In this document: piece after piece, positions 30,117 to 40,357 of the stretch
Layout of the letters: the number at the start of each line of letters is the position of its first letter
How positions within the stretch are numbered: position 1 is the stretch's first letter
DNA from: an uncultured Monoglobus sp.
Lineage (GTDB): Bacteria; Bacillota; Clostridia; Monoglobales; Monoglobaceae
Length of the DNA stretch: 64,000 nt
Direction of reading: 5' to 3'
NCBI GenBank assembly: GCA_947630505.1
Contig: CANRHV010000001.1
Coordinates: 1-64,000, forward strand
Notes under the pieces: model-generated
What the model was told of the DNA's origin: nothing
Database searches by the model: none
Seen by the model: the letters and a program-made list of their open reading frames with translations, nothing else
Position numbers and translations under genes: made by a program

Positions 30117-30320
30117 ATGAACAAAAATTATATGGAACAGGTTGCCCAGATGTTGGGTGTGGAGATTGGAGAGACATTTTATGTTGTTGACGACGAAAAT
30201 AAAAAAAGAATACCAGTTTATATGGCTTATAGAGGATTCCTTGGCGAAACTGGGGTTTTTTGTTCAAATTTAATGCGTCTTGTACTTTGTGGTGATTATG
30301 AAATACAAAAATTAAACTAA
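30117..30320 (+). CDS. hypothetical protein, paralogous N-terminus to 39734-40357
   Basis: MNKNYMEQVAQMLGVEIGE. Confidence 0.65.
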   Translation: MNKNYMEQVAQMLGVEIGETFYVVDDENKKRIPVYMAYRGFLGETGVFCSNLMRLVLCGDYEIQKLN

Positions 30321-30368
30321 TTATTACAAGAGACTAACTTAAAAAGAGGTATTAAACAATATTAAATC

Positions 30369-30408
30369 CGAGAGTTGTTGCACATTTTTGTAATAGCTCT
30401 TTTTTATG
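30369..30408 (+). terminator. probable Rho-independent terminator
   Basis: AGAGTTGTT...AATAGCTCT then TTTTTT. Confidence 0.6.
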
Positions 30409-30434
30409 CAAAAAAAGAATGGAGGTACAAAATA

Positions 30435-30716
30435 ATGTCAATAAAATCAACAAAACCTTTTGAACAAACGACAACAATGGAAACTTTGCAATATGAAATC
30501 GGTTCCGGTGGGACGGTATTCAGATACGGCGAATATGTTGTAGTAAGTCGTTTCGTTTTTGATAGTTATATTGCGGAGATTTATAAGTTTATTGAAACGC
30601 CCGAAAAAACTGATTGTGATTGGATTGAATGTCAATTGAAACTTATTGAACATTCTAACGAGTTTTTTGAGGACGGCGGTCATACGATTGAATGGGCGCT
30701 TGACAGAATAAAATGA
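30435..30716 (+). CDS. hypothetical protein
   Basis: ORF with GGAGG SD. Confidence 0.6.
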   Translation: MSIKSTKPFEQTTTMETLQYEIGSGGTVFRYGEYVVVSRFVFDSYIAEIYKFIETPEKTDCDWIECQLKLIEHSNEFFEDGGHTIEWALDRIK

Positions 30717-30725
30717 CAATGAATT

Positions 30726-30748
30726 GCCGCCTGTGGGCGGCTTTTCTT
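30726..30748 (+). terminator. Rho-independent terminator upstream of the recombinase
   Basis: GCCGCC-tgtg-GGCGGC-TTTTCTT. Confidence 0.85.
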
Positions 30749-30812
30749 ATGCCAAAATAACTACAATATATGCAAATTTCATGTACAAAATTAAACTAAA
30801 GGAGGAATTAGA

Positions 30813-31817
30813 ATGTGCTATAAGCAAGAACAACACGTTAAATTTAATAAAATGGTCGAGGATCAGATCAAGGATTATCCTAAGTTTATCAAGGATTACT
30901 TTGTCTTTTTGAATAGCGCAAAGACCAAATACACAAATCTGTCATACATCAAAGGATTATTTGATTGGGTTTTGTCTCAGGGAATTATACAGCGGGACAG
31001 CATATCTAAAATAACCGCCGAGGACATACAGAACATTTCTGCGGCTGATATTGTGCGGTATTTGCGCAGCCTTGAAAGTGGGGAGGATGGCAAGGTTAAT
31101 TCGCCTCGGACGATACAGACGAAGATCACGGTGTTTAATACATTGTGGGCGTTCTGGGTCGATGAGCGGATTGTGCCGGTCAATATTATATCAAGCCTCA
31201 AACATCACAGAACTTTCAAGGTTGAAGCCAAGCACGGCGAAACAACGCAGCATATTAAACTCCCCACAGACGAGCAAATTAAGGCTTTTTACGCTCATGT
31301 GGACAAGGACAACAATGACTTTAGAGCGGTGCGAAATCACGCTATAATCAGTCTTATGGAGGTCTCAGGCATACGAGAAGAAGAACTGATAGGACTTGAT
31401 TTATCGGACGTACATTTTGACGATGACGGCGCTTACATTGAAGTTATGGGTAAGGGAAAAATCAACGTCAAAGACGATGTATCAATAGCAAACGAGTCGG
31501 CGTGTATGGCGTTAAAAGAATACATGGAGTACAGGAGCTATGTGCCAAATGTAATTGACACAGAAGCTCTTTTTATATCGCAGCGCAAACGGAAACGCCT
31601 TACTCCGTCGGGATTGTCATATATGTTTAAGCAACACTCGGACGGACAAATAACGCCTCACATGCTCCGGCATCGTTGCGCCACAAAATTATATGAACAA
31701 GGTTTATCGGCGGTGGACATTGCCCGACATCTCAGACATAAGAACATTAACACTACAAATACAAATTACATTCACCCAAGCCGCTCAAACTTAAACGCAG
31801 CTCTGGCATGTTTGTAA
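30813..31817 (+). CDS. tyrosine recombinase (XerC/D-like integrase)
   Basis: SGIREEEL, HMLRHRCAT, RHKNINTTNTNYIH. Confidence 0.88.
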   Translation: MCYKQEQHVKFNKMVEDQIKDYPKFIKDYFVFLNSAKTKYTNLSYIKGLFDWVLSQGIIQRDSISKITAEDIQNISAADIVRYLRSLESGEDGKVNSPRTIQTKITVFNTLWAFWVDERIVPVNIISSLKHHRTFKVEAKHGETTQHIKLPTDEQIKAFYAHVDKDNNDFRAVRNHAIISLMEVSGIREEELIGLDLSDVHFDDDGAYIEVMGKGKINVKDDVSIANESACMALKEYMEYRSYVPNVIDTEALFISQRKRKRLTPSGLSYMFKQHSDGQITPHMLRHRCATKLYEQGLSAVDIARHLRHKNINTTNTNYIHPSRSNLNAALACL

Positions 31818-31846
31818 TGAATAAATAATACAGAGGAGGATTTAAA

Positions 31847-33478
31847 ATGTTAAATTATGATGAATTTTATCCCACACCCGATTCTTTAATAGATAAAATG
31901 CTTAAAGATGTAGACTGGAGCACGATTGATTCAGTTCTGGAGCCGAGTGCGGGAAAAGGCAATATTGCCGATCAGATAATAAAACACATTGGGAATGGTT
32001 ATTATGGAGGTCTTTATTATGGGCATTGTGACGAAGAAAAAAATAAAGCTTTTATAGATTGTATTGAAATTCAACCGGAACTTCAAGGCATTTTACGAGA
32101 TAAGGGATATAGGGTTGTTCATGACAACTTTCTTACTTACAGAACACATAAGCGTTATAATCTTATCGTTATGAACCCGCCTTTTAGCGATGGCGACAAG
32201 CACTTATTACACGCGCTTGATCTCGTTAAAGACGGTGGTACTGTTGTTTGTGTTCTCAATGCCGAGACAATACGAAACTGCTACACAAATTCCCGCAAGC
32301 TGTTATCTCAAAAACTTAATGAGCTGGGCGCAGAAATTCAATATCTCAACGGAGAATTTGAACAGGCAGAACGCAAGACATCTGTAGAGATTGCTTTAAT
32401 TAAGGCTACGATTCCCGCATCTGAGAGAACGAGTTTTATATTTGATAACCTTGAAAAGAAGGACTATGCAGAAGTTGACGATGAATGTACAGACCTTGTT
32501 GGCGGTGATTTTATAGCTCAAATCATTAAACATTATGAGATGGAAGTTGAGGCGGGCATTGCATTAATCAAAGAATATAATGCGATGTGTCCATATATTT
32601 TAGATTCTATTGACGAGGACAAATATACAAAACCAATTTTAGAATTAAAGTTGCAGCGTGATTCTGCTTTGAGTATAAACGGGTATGTACAGAATGTTAG
32701 AATGAAATATTGGAACGCCTTATTCCGAAACAAGAATTTTGTCGGCAAACTAACATCCAATTTGCAACACGACTTGTATGACAAAGTGAATGAGTTAAAG
32801 GATTTTGATTTTTCAGTTTACAACATTCAGCAGATACAGCGAGAAATGGCTTACATGATGAATAAAGGCGTTGAAGATACTATTATGGATTTGTTTGATG
32901 AACTGTCGGCAGAACATTCATGGTATCCTGAGTGTAAGAAAAACATTCATTATTATTCCGGGTGGGCGACAAACAAGGCACATAAAATCAACAAGAAGGT
33001 CATAATTCCTATCCACGGGGCTTTTGGCTGTTATTCATGGGACAAAGATGAACTTCAAACCTATAATGTTTATGAAGTAATGAGTGATATTGAGAAGGCT
33101 TTAACCTATCTTTCTACGGGAACAACCTGTACAGAAGATGATTTGATGGAAAGGCTTAACATTGCCAAAAACAACGGACAAACAAAGAAAATTCCTTTAA
33201 GATATTTTAACATTACACTATACAAAAAGGGAACCTGTCACATTGAATTTACCGATATGGAACTGCTTGATAGGCTTAATATTTTCGGTTCCCGACATAG
33301 AGGCTGGCTCCCGCCGTCATACGGCAGAAAGAAATATAAAGATATGACATCGGAAGAACAAGCAGTTATAGACGATTTTCAGGGCGAGGACGAGTATTCA
33401 AAGGTAATAGCTGCACCCGATAAATATATTATAGAGGCAAGTAAAATTTTGCAAATCGGCTCAGGTCAAGTAGCATAG
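31847..33478 (+). CDS. N6-adenine DNA methyltransferase
   Basis: LEPSAGKGNIAD and YNLIVMNPPFSDGDKH. Confidence 0.85.
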   Translation: MLNYDEFYPTPDSLIDKMLKDVDWSTIDSVLEPSAGKGNIADQIIKHIGNGYYGGLYYGHCDEEKNKAFIDCIEIQPELQGILRDKGYRVVHDNFLTYRTHKRYNLIVMNPPFSDGDKHLLHALDLVKDGGTVVCVLNAETIRNCYTNSRKLLSQKLNELGAEIQYLNGEFEQAERKTSVEIALIKATIPASERTSFIFDNLEKKDYAEVDDECTDLVGGDFIAQIIKHYEMEVEAGIALIKEYNAMCPYILDSIDEDKYTKPILELKLQRDSALSINGYVQNVRMKYWNALFRNKNFVGKLTSNLQHDLYDKVNELKDFDFSVYNIQQIQREMAYMMNKGVEDTIMDLFDELSAEHSWYPECKKNIHYYSGWATNKAHKINKKVIIPIHGAFGCYSWDKDELQTYNVYEVMSDIEKALTYLSTGTTCTEDDLMERLNIAKNNGQTKKIPLRYFNITLYKKGTCHIEFTDMELLDRLNIFGSRHRGWLPPSYGRKKYKDMTSEEQAVIDDFQGEDEYSKVIAAPDKYIIEASKILQIGSGQVA

Positions 33479-33505
33479 GCAAAAAATGATTAAGCAGAAG
33501 GAGGT

Positions 33506-33751
33506 TTGATTTTTATTAATAAAAGAAATTATATAGTATTAGGACATAGTACAGTAATAATTGCTGTTGAGGTTCAGGCTACAAACGAAAACGAGGCTAT
33601 GGATCTTGTAAAAAAACGCTTTGGTGGTATTCACGAGTATGCCGGTAATGGTGGGGTTGATAAACTGATAGGCGTAAATGGCAAGGCAGAAAGCATATAT
33701 GCACCTGAAAATGTTGAGTTTGACGATGTAATGGAGGAAAATTATGAATAA
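33506..33751 (+). CDS. hypothetical protein
   Basis: ORF; start codon uncertain. Confidence 0.5.
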   Translation: MIFINKRNYIVLGHSTVIIAVEVQATNENEAMDLVKKRFGGIHEYAGNGGVDKLIGVNGKAESIYAPENVEFDDVMEENYE

Positions 33752-34037
33752 TATCGTTTTTGTAGAAACACGCATAAGCAAGTCGCGTAATGAAGTTTTG
33801 TTAAAAATTAGTGGACACATATTTGGTGCAATCTATGGCGAAACCATAGACGAGGCTTGCACTGAACTTCTGTTACGTTTAGATCGTGGGGATACAGTAT
33901 ATGTTGATGGACATGGTATCGGAGGTGATACTAAGAAGTTTCTTGATAAATATTTTCCGGTGCATGAGTATACGCCTCAGAGAATTAAACGCTTGCCTCG
34001 GAAAATTAGACGTTTAAGGAGTGAAATTTATGGATAA
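33744..34037 (+). CDS. hypothetical protein
   Basis: ORF with AGGAAAAT upstream. Confidence 0.6.
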   Translation: MNNIVFVETRISKSRNEVLLKISGHIFGAIYGETIDEACTELLLRLDRGDTVYVDGHGIGGDTKKFLDKYFPVHEYTPQRIKRLPRKIRRLRSEIYG

Positions 34038-34108
34038 ACGAGTTGGTGGATGAGATGATTTTATGTTTAACAATTAAATCAAATAAAGATTTGAAGGAGG
34101 AAATATAA

Positions 34109-35296
34109 ATGCAAATTAACATACATTCAAAAGAATTACAGGCGGCTGTTGACAGGGTTCTGCCTGTAATAAATAAAAAAAGTTTTAATACACCGCTTAA
34201 AAGGATATATTTGCAAGCCGACGCGGATGGATGTTTAAAGGTCTGGGCAACAGATCTGGATCAATATGTGGAAGTTGTTGACCGTTATTGTCTTATTAAC
34301 GGAGATAAGGTCTTTGGCATAGACGTTGATGATTATAAATTCATCAAAAAATTGAACGGTTATTTGTCTATTAATCTTACAGAAGGTGATGATGGCGGCG
34401 CGGAAATCAAGTGTGAGAAAAAGACCATAAAAATTCGTACTTTTACAGATGTTATTCCGCCTGTGCCGCAGTTTGATGACGATATAAAGCCTTTAGCGAT
34501 ATTGCCGGAAGCATGGCTGTTAGAGACGATAACAAAATGTGATAAATTCATTTCCCACAAAAGCATGTCTCATTGGGATGGCGTTAGTGTAAATGTTGCA
34601 AAACAGCGAATTGAGGCGTCAAATGGTTATTACTGTGTCATGCGTTCTTTGCCGTCCGATGCCGTGAAATCAAGCGAAAATTGCGATAGTATCTTGTTGC
34701 CTGATATATCTATACCTGTCCTCAAAAAAGTGTTGAATAAAAAAGGTGACAATATGTTGTCAATAAGCCAGCACGAAAGTTATATAAAGATGAGTAGCGA
34801 GACTTGCACATATATTGTCCACAGACTGAGACGCCAAGACGGTAGTTTTATGACATATCCAGATTTTGATAAGATTCTTGCCGAGCACTTTGATACTGGA
34901 TTTGTGGTTCAAAAAGCGGACATGATTGATGTGCTTAAATATGATTGTGAACTCATTAAGGGATTTGAAAAACATGAAGCTACACCGTTAATATTGCGCG
35001 TTGATAACGATAGAATGGGCACTTATATCGCCAGTGCAAAATTAGAGGCGTTTGATGAAGTTGATATTAACCATTGTACTTGCGATAGTGGATTTGTTAT
35101 AGCCTGCAATCCCAATATGCTTTATAATGCCATTGAATTAATCGACAAGCCAGAGTTTAATTGCGATGTAAAACGTGCGGTAGACCCTATAATACTTCAC
35201 GGTGACGAATATAAATGTTGGGTGTTTCCAGTGCGTATAACGGACAAAACAGACCCGCGTGTAGACACGTTGAAAAAATATATGAACGCCGCATAA
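34109..35296 (+). CDS. DNA polymerase III beta sliding clamp homologue
   Basis: KELQAAVDRVLPVINKKSFNTPLKRIYLQADADGCLKVWATDLDQYVEV. Confidence 0.75.
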   Translation: MQINIHSKELQAAVDRVLPVINKKSFNTPLKRIYLQADADGCLKVWATDLDQYVEVVDRYCLINGDKVFGIDVDDYKFIKKLNGYLSINLTEGDDGGAEIKCEKKTIKIRTFTDVIPPVPQFDDDIKPLAILPEAWLLETITKCDKFISHKSMSHWDGVSVNVAKQRIEASNGYYCVMRSLPSDAVKSSENCDSILLPDISIPVLKKVLNKKGDNMLSISQHESYIKMSSETCTYIVHRLRRQDGSFMTYPDFDKILAEHFDTGFVVQKADMIDVLKYDCELIKGFEKHEATPLILRVDNDRMGTYIASAKLEAFDEVDINHCTCDSGFVIACNPNMLYNAIELIDKPEFNCDVKRAVDPIILHGDEYKCWVFPVRITDKTDPRVDTLKKYMNAA

Positions 35297-35307
35297 GGAG
35301 GTATAAT

Positions 35308-35727
35308 ATGCCAAACGAATGGAAGGATTACCGTCCTAAGCCTGAGTTGCAAATAGGACAAAGGGTTTATTTTATACGCCCTAATTGTATAGCGTGTGGT
35401 GAAGGTACGCTCCTGTCGGTTGATCCGGTCGTTGGGGAAGAAAGTGAGTGTTTAGTACATGTTGAATATGATGGCAAAGAATATTGTTATCTGACAACAT
35501 TCTACAATCCGTATCATAAAATGTTTATCGGAAGTAATGTTGACCCGTGGTTAAGTATGTTTTTGACCGAGGATGCCAGAACCGCTTATGTTTCTAAGGC
35601 TACGATTAAAAGCTTTTTTAACAACGACGATCTGATAAATTTGCTTGATTGTAATGCACTATTAAAAATCAGGGAAATTATAGACCCGATAATACAAAGA
35701 GAGGAAGAAAAATTATGTACTACATAA
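35308..35727 (+). CDS. hypothetical protein
   Basis: ORF with AAGGAGG SD. Confidence 0.65.
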   Translation: MPNEWKDYRPKPELQIGQRVYFIRPNCIACGEGTLLSVDPVVGEESECLVHVEYDGKEYCYLTTFYNPYHKMFIGSNVDPWLSMFLTEDARTAYVSKATIKSFFNNDDLINLLDCNALLKIREIIDPIIQREEEKLCTT

Positions 35728-36425
35728 CAGGCGACACCCACAGAGACTTTAAACGCGTGCAGCGGTTTTGTGAGCGCATGGGTACAACCAAGGACGATGT
35801 GCTGATAATCCTCGGCGACGCAGGGATAAATTATTTTCTTGATGAGCGTGATAACGACCTTATCAAAAATGTAATATCTAAACTGTCTATAACTCTGTTC
35901 TGTGTCCACGGCAATCACGAGGTACGTCCCGATTCACTTCCGTGGACAGATATAGGTTGGCTGAATGACAATCCCGTTTGCAAAGATACACGGACAGACA
36001 ATCTTGTTTATGCAATTAACGGTATACCTTATATGTTTAATGGATATAAAACTCATGTGATTGGTGGAGCGTATAGCGTGGACAAGCATTATCGGATGGC
36101 TAATGGGTTGAAGTGGTTTCCCGACGAGCAGCCGTCTGATGAGTTTAAACAAGAACTGGAAGACTATTTTGACAAAACAGGTTGGCAGGCGGATATAATC
36201 TTGTCTCATACAGTACCGCTCAAATATGAGCCGATAGAAGCGTTCCTGTCTGTCGTAGACCAAAGCACAGTAGACCGTTCAACAGAAGAATGGCTTAATA
36301 CGATTGAGGACAGACTTGATTACAAAAAATGGTACGCGGGACATTTTCACGTTGACAAGAAAATTGATAAATTGCAAATCATGTTTGAGTCATTTGACGA
36401 GTTGAAGATTAATGAGGAGGAATGA
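35715..36425 (+). CDS. metallophosphoesterase
   Basis: GDTHRD, LGDAG, HGNHE, LSHTVP, GHFH. Confidence 0.85.
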   Translation: MYYITGDTHRDFKRVQRFCERMGTTKDDVLIILGDAGINYFLDERDNDLIKNVISKLSITLFCVHGNHEVRPDSLPWTDIGWLNDNPVCKDTRTDNLVYAINGIPYMFNGYKTHVIGGAYSVDKHYRMANGLKWFPDEQPSDEFKQELEDYFDKTGWQADIILSHTVPLKYEPIEAFLSVVDQSTVDRSTEEWLNTIEDRLDYKKWYAGHFHVDKKIDKLQIMFESFDELKINEEE

Positions 36426-36427
36426 TT

Positions 36428-36883
36428 ATGGACAATGATAATTATGTTGACAACAGAACGGTATATTTTAATAATGAGCCATGTGCACAAAACAATGTCC
36501 CTGAAACAATCATAGTATCTGATGAGGTCGCTCAAAGTGATATTAATAACCTCGATCAGGTTGAGGGAGCAATAGTGGAATTTCCTTACTCTCAAGATCC
36601 TTCTCAAGACCTTTATGAGCCTACGCGATTTATTGTAGATATAAACGATTGCCCCAGTTTCCAAGTACAAAAATTGAATCAGTCAGAGGAACGTAAGACT
36701 AAAAAGGCACTCAATATTGATGGCCGACGTGTTGATTTTACTGCACCGATAATACCGTCAGGGACTTTGAAAATTTCGGGAACAGCAAGGCAGTGTCGCA
36801 AGCATAAGAAGGGACGTATCAATAAAAAATGGTTTAAAAGATATGGTTTTACATTGTGTAATGTTAGTATGGAGGTGACGTAA
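36428..36883 (+). CDS. hypothetical protein
   Basis: ORF coupled to preceding gene. Confidence 0.6.
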   Translation: MDNDNYVDNRTVYFNNEPCAQNNVPETIIVSDEVAQSDINNLDQVEGAIVEFPYSQDPSQDLYEPTRFIVDINDCPSFQVQKLNQSEERKTKKALNIDGRRVDFTAPIIPSGTLKISGTARQCRKHKKGRINKKWFKRYGFTLCNVSMEVT

Positions 36884-36884
36884 A

Positions 36885-37505
36885 ATGCAAGCAGATATTC
36901 AAGAGGTATATCAAGAAGATACGATTGGACGTAAGTATTATACACCAATTGTGAGCAAGAAAAATACATATTCTAAACCACCAAAGCCTGCGCAAGTATC
37001 AACGTTTAATTTTAATAAGCCAATGAGCCGTGATGAGTTTCTGCAACTGGATAAATCGTTGCAAGTTATGTATATTAAATACTTGAACGAGCAATACGGA
37101 GCAACGGCGGTTCAAATATCTGAAATGTTAGGATATTCAGTAAAGTTGTTTCGCGACAAGGTAATGAATCCACTTGGTTTAAAAGGTTGCTTCAAGCGAG
37201 GCGGGCGTATGTCAAGGGAAAAAATGGATAGGTGGCAGTCTTTCTTGGGTGACAAACAAGAGAGCGTCACAAAACCTAAAGAGTCAAAACCAAAGAAAAA
37301 GCAGACAAAGAAGCAATCAACTCCGCAAAATAAAAAGACAGAACCCAATACGGTTATGTCTCCAGTATCGTGTAGTTTTATCGTTAAAGGAAAATTAAAA
37401 GCTGATGAAATTGCACGTCGTATAAGTGCGTTAGTCTCTGATGGGACAGAGTGTGAAATAAATGTGCAGGTTGATGTCCTTAATGCACTGGCGGAAAGGG
37501 CTTAA
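36885..37505 (+). CDS. hypothetical basic, probable DNA-binding protein
   Basis: YGATAVQISEMLGYSVKLFRDKV HTH-like segment and Lys-rich linker. Confidence 0.6.
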   Translation: MQADIQEVYQEDTIGRKYYTPIVSKKNTYSKPPKPAQVSTFNFNKPMSRDEFLQLDKSLQVMYIKYLNEQYGATAVQISEMLGYSVKLFRDKVMNPLGLKGCFKRGGRMSREKMDRWQSFLGDKQESVTKPKESKPKKKQTKKQSTPQNKKTEPNTVMSPVSCSFIVKGKLKADEIARRISALVSDGTECEINVQVDVLNALAERA

Positions 37506-37506
37506 T

Positions 37507-37764
37507 ATGCCAAAGATAACTGATAAATATTCGTATTACTATTGGGGATGGACTAAAAGTGGTAAACCGACAAAGAGACCTGTAGCAGGATTGCAAACTG
37601 CTGATGCGCTTTTTTTACACTCAGTTGCTGAAATGTATCCCGATTATACGGTTAGGCAACTTAAAGAGGTGCTATCGGATAAAAAACAGTGGCTTTATAA
37701 CCCTGATGTAATATCTTGCCTTAACTCTCTTATTGAACATGGATGTGGAGACAGTCATTTTTAA
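37507..37764 (+). CDS. hypothetical protein
   Basis: ORF from ATG at 37507. Confidence 0.6.
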   Translation: MPKITDKYSYYYWGWTKSGKPTKRPVAGLQTADALFLHSVAEMYPDYTVRQLKEVLSDKKQWLYNPDVISCLNSLIEHGCGDSHF

Positions 37765-37766
37765 TA

Positions 37767-37805
37767 AACACGGGCGGCGTTTAAGTCGTCCGTGTTACTT
37801 TTTTG
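37767..37805 (+). terminator. Rho-independent terminator
   Basis: AACACGGGCG...CGTCCGTGTT then ACTTTTTT. Confidence 0.8.
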
Positions 37806-37875
37806 CAGAATAAATTTAATAGAACGTAAATAAATCAAAATACAATTTGAACCGGAATTTGAAAGGAGAAGTCCA

Positions 37876-38208
37876 ATGAATAACAAAAGCAATGATTTAC
37901 TACAGCTTATAAAAGACAATCCCGATTTACCGATCATTCCTATGGTAGACTCCGAAGTTGTATGGGACAGCACCGGGTATTATATGGGAGTTTGGGGCAA
38001 AGCAAAAATAGACGAATATATTATATCCAAAGAATACGATGGCTGCGTTATATTTAAGAGTGATGGCGACGTCTTTGACGCGCTTGAATGGTATATGGGT
38101 GCCGAAAAGTTTGAGGCACTGCCGGAAACCGAGGATGAATGTCAGCCGTTTTACGATAGTCTCCCATGGAAAAAAGCCATTGTTGTTTTCATAGAGCCGC
38201 TGGACTGA
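37876..38208 (+). CDS. hypothetical protein
   Basis: ORF with AAAGGAG SD. Confidence 0.65.
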   Translation: MNNKSNDLLQLIKDNPDLPIIPMVDSEVVWDSTGYYMGVWGKAKIDEYIISKEYDGCVIFKSDGDVFDALEWYMGAEKFEALPETEDECQPFYDSLPWKKAIVVFIEPLD

Positions 38209-38221
38209 GGAGGATCAGAAT

Positions 38222-38620
38222 ATGAGAGAGATATTATTTAGAGGCAAACGTAAAGATAACGGTGAGTGGATCGTAGGCGGGGTCGTACATGACGACGACA
38301 AAGTTTTTATTGTGTGGACTCATCGGCTTCTTAGCAAAAATGGGGCGCCACATTTTTCAACGATGGTTGAGGTAATCCCCGAAACGCTTGGACAGTATAC
38401 AGGTGGCGAGGACAAAACTGGTAACAAAATCTTTGAGGGCGATATTGTTACAGCAACCGAAGACGGAGATATAGAAATAGGTGTAATAAAATACGAAACA
38501 CCCGATTGCGCTTTTATAATTGACACAGGCGGATGTGATTTTGTTATGGATTATGCAAAAGATAGCGAAATTATCGGTAACATACACGATAACCCGAAAT
38601 TATTGGAGGAAATAAAATGA
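38222..38620 (+). CDS. YopX-family protein (second copy)
   Basis: MREILFRGKRKDNGEWIVGG...PETLGQYTGGEDKTGNKIFEGDIV...IIGNIHDNPKLL. Confidence 0.9.
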   Translation: MREILFRGKRKDNGEWIVGGVVHDDDKVFIVWTHRLLSKNGAPHFSTMVEVIPETLGQYTGGEDKTGNKIFEGDIVTATEDGDIEIGVIKYETPDCAFIIDTGGCDFVMDYAKDSEIIGNIHDNPKLLEEIK

Positions 38621-38817
38621 CTAACTATGAAAAAATCAAGAATATGAGCGTTGAAGATATGGCTGAATATATTTTTTGGTTGGGAAACGGTACTGAATAC
38701 TGTTATGGGCACTGTATTCATCAAAACGACAAATCTTCTCGTTGTTTTTTTGCCGATGAAAAATATTGTATTCATGGAGTGATAAAATGGCTTGAAAGCG
38801 AGGTTGAAAAAGAATGA
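38617..38817 (+). CDS. hypothetical small Cys-containing protein
   Basis: overlapping ATG. Confidence 0.6.
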   Translation: MTNYEKIKNMSVEDMAEYIFWLGNGTEYCYGHCIHQNDKSSRCFFADEKYCIHGVIKWLESEVEKE

Positions 38818-39200
38818 AACTTACATTAAAAGAGGCAGTTGACAACTTCCGTAAGCAATGGAATTGGATCGCCGACGAGACGCTACAGCAGAAACGGAAG
38901 GTTGAAAAGGACGAATATTTTGACTCGCATAGAATTGATGCGCAAGATAGACCACTTAATGAATGCCATTTGTGTGAATTTACACGTAAATGTATGGACA
39001 AATGTATGGATTGTCCTATTTGTTGGGGCGGAAAAATTGGGACATGCCTTAACAAAGACGCATGGAATGATCACAAAGGTTTGTTTGTAAGGTTTATTCG
39101 TTCAAATTACTACATAAAGGCAGCTAACCTTGCGCGGAAGATAGCTAATCTGCCACTAAAAGAAAAATATCGGGAGGAGTATGAAAATGCAATTGATTGA
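38814..39200 (+). CDS. hypothetical protein with Cys cluster
   Basis: CHLCEFTRKCMDKCMDCPIC. Confidence 0.6.
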   Translation: MKLTLKEAVDNFRKQWNWIADETLQQKRKVEKDEYFDSHRIDAQDRPLNECHLCEFTRKCMDKCMDCPICWGGKIGTCLNKDAWNDHKGLFVRFIRSNYYIKAANLARKIANLPLKEKYREEYENAID

Positions 39201-39453
39201 TGCAGACGAATTATTTAAAGAATTTGAAAACCACGCTTGGGAATATAACACAGGAAGGGAGGAGGCAGAAGATATATTACTTCGGTTCCCTACCGTTGAC
39301 GCAGAACCCGTGAAACACGGTAAATGGATAGACACGAGGGAAAAATTATACCCAAGGTGTTCTGTTTGCGGAGAAATGAGTATTGACGCCACGCATACCA
39401 ATAAGGGAATGTATTGTTCTTCTTGCGGCGCAAAAATGGATGAGAAGGAGTGA
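39187..39453 (+). CDS. small zinc-ribbon protein (tandem paralogue 1)
   Basis: LIDADEL...HGKWID...CSVCG...CSSCGAKMDEKE. Confidence 0.75.
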   Translation: MQLIDADELFKEFENHAWEYNTGREEAEDILLRFPTVDAEPVKHGKWIDTREKLYPRCSVCGEMSIDATHTNKGMYCSSCGAKMDEKE

Positions 39454-39459
39454 TAGTAA

Positions 39460-39729
39460 ATGCGATTAATTGATGCGGACAGGCTCGTATATGAACTCAA
39501 GAAGATGTCGCATCGCGATAGTCAGCCCAGAGCAATTAAACGAGCAATTAAGTGTGCATTGGAAGAGACGACTATTGACGCGGAGCCGGTGCAACACGGT
39601 AAGTGGGTGAAACCTTCTGTATTTTCAGAAACAGTTTGTAGTGTTTGCGTCCAAGCAAATAAAAATATGTTTGGAGAAAAATCTGCATACTGTCCAAACT
39701 GTGGTGCAAAGATGGACGAGGAGGAGTGA
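39460..39729 (+). CDS. small zinc-ribbon protein (tandem paralogue 2)
   Basis: MRLIDADRLVYELKK...HGKWVK...CSVC...CPNCGAKMDEEE. Confidence 0.75.
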   Translation: MRLIDADRLVYELKKMSHRDSQPRAIKRAIKCALEETTIDAEPVQHGKWVKPSVFSETVCSVCVQANKNMFGEKSAYCPNCGAKMDEEE

Positions 39730-39733
39730 TATT

Positions 39734-40357
39734 ATGAGCAAAAACTACATGGAACAGGTCGCCCAAATGTTGGGCGTTGAAATGGAAGAAAGGTTTGAAA
39801 TTAAAGAAATTGAAGATCGCAAGTTTTACATAAATGAAAACGGATTACAGTGTGAAACAAATGCGATGTTCGTACCGGAATATTTTAATGATCTTGTTGC
39901 AGGTAAATATGAGATCCGCAAGATACCGAAGCGGAAGCACACAGGGCTGGAAGATGTGGAAGCGGGCGATCGTATTTATCGATTATTTGATATGATTAGC
40001 CCCTTGACAGCTTTAAAAAAACAAGAACTTATGTCGTATTCTTTTGCCGATGAAACAATCCGCAATAACTGGGAGCGGTACATTGTCATCAAAAAACATC
40101 TGGCAAAGGCGGCGTCTGAGCTGAACACCGAGCCGATTGATTGGAACGATTGCCGACAGGAAAAATGGTATATTTGTTGCCCCGACCGTGAAACGTTAAC
40201 GTGTTACCATATTGATGGCTATCCCAACGATGGTATTTATTTTATATCTAAAGAAAGCGCGCAGAAGGCTATCGAGATCGTCGGCAAAGACGATCTGATA
40301 TGGATGCTGCGAAATTTTCAGCCGTACCTTGGTTATTTGGCGGAGGTGGCAGAATGA
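39734..40357 (+). CDS. hypothetical protein
   Basis: MSKNYMEQVAQMLGVEMEERFEI; paralogous N-terminus to 30117. Confidence 0.65.
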   Translation: MSKNYMEQVAQMLGVEMEERFEIKEIEDRKFYINENGLQCETNAMFVPEYFNDLVAGKYEIRKIPKRKHTGLEDVEAGDRIYRLFDMISPLTALKKQELMSYSFADETIRNNWERYIVIKKHLAKAASELNTEPIDWNDCRQEKWYICCPDRETLTCYHIDGYPNDGIYFISKESAQKAIEIVGKDDLIWMLRNFQPYLGYLAEVAE

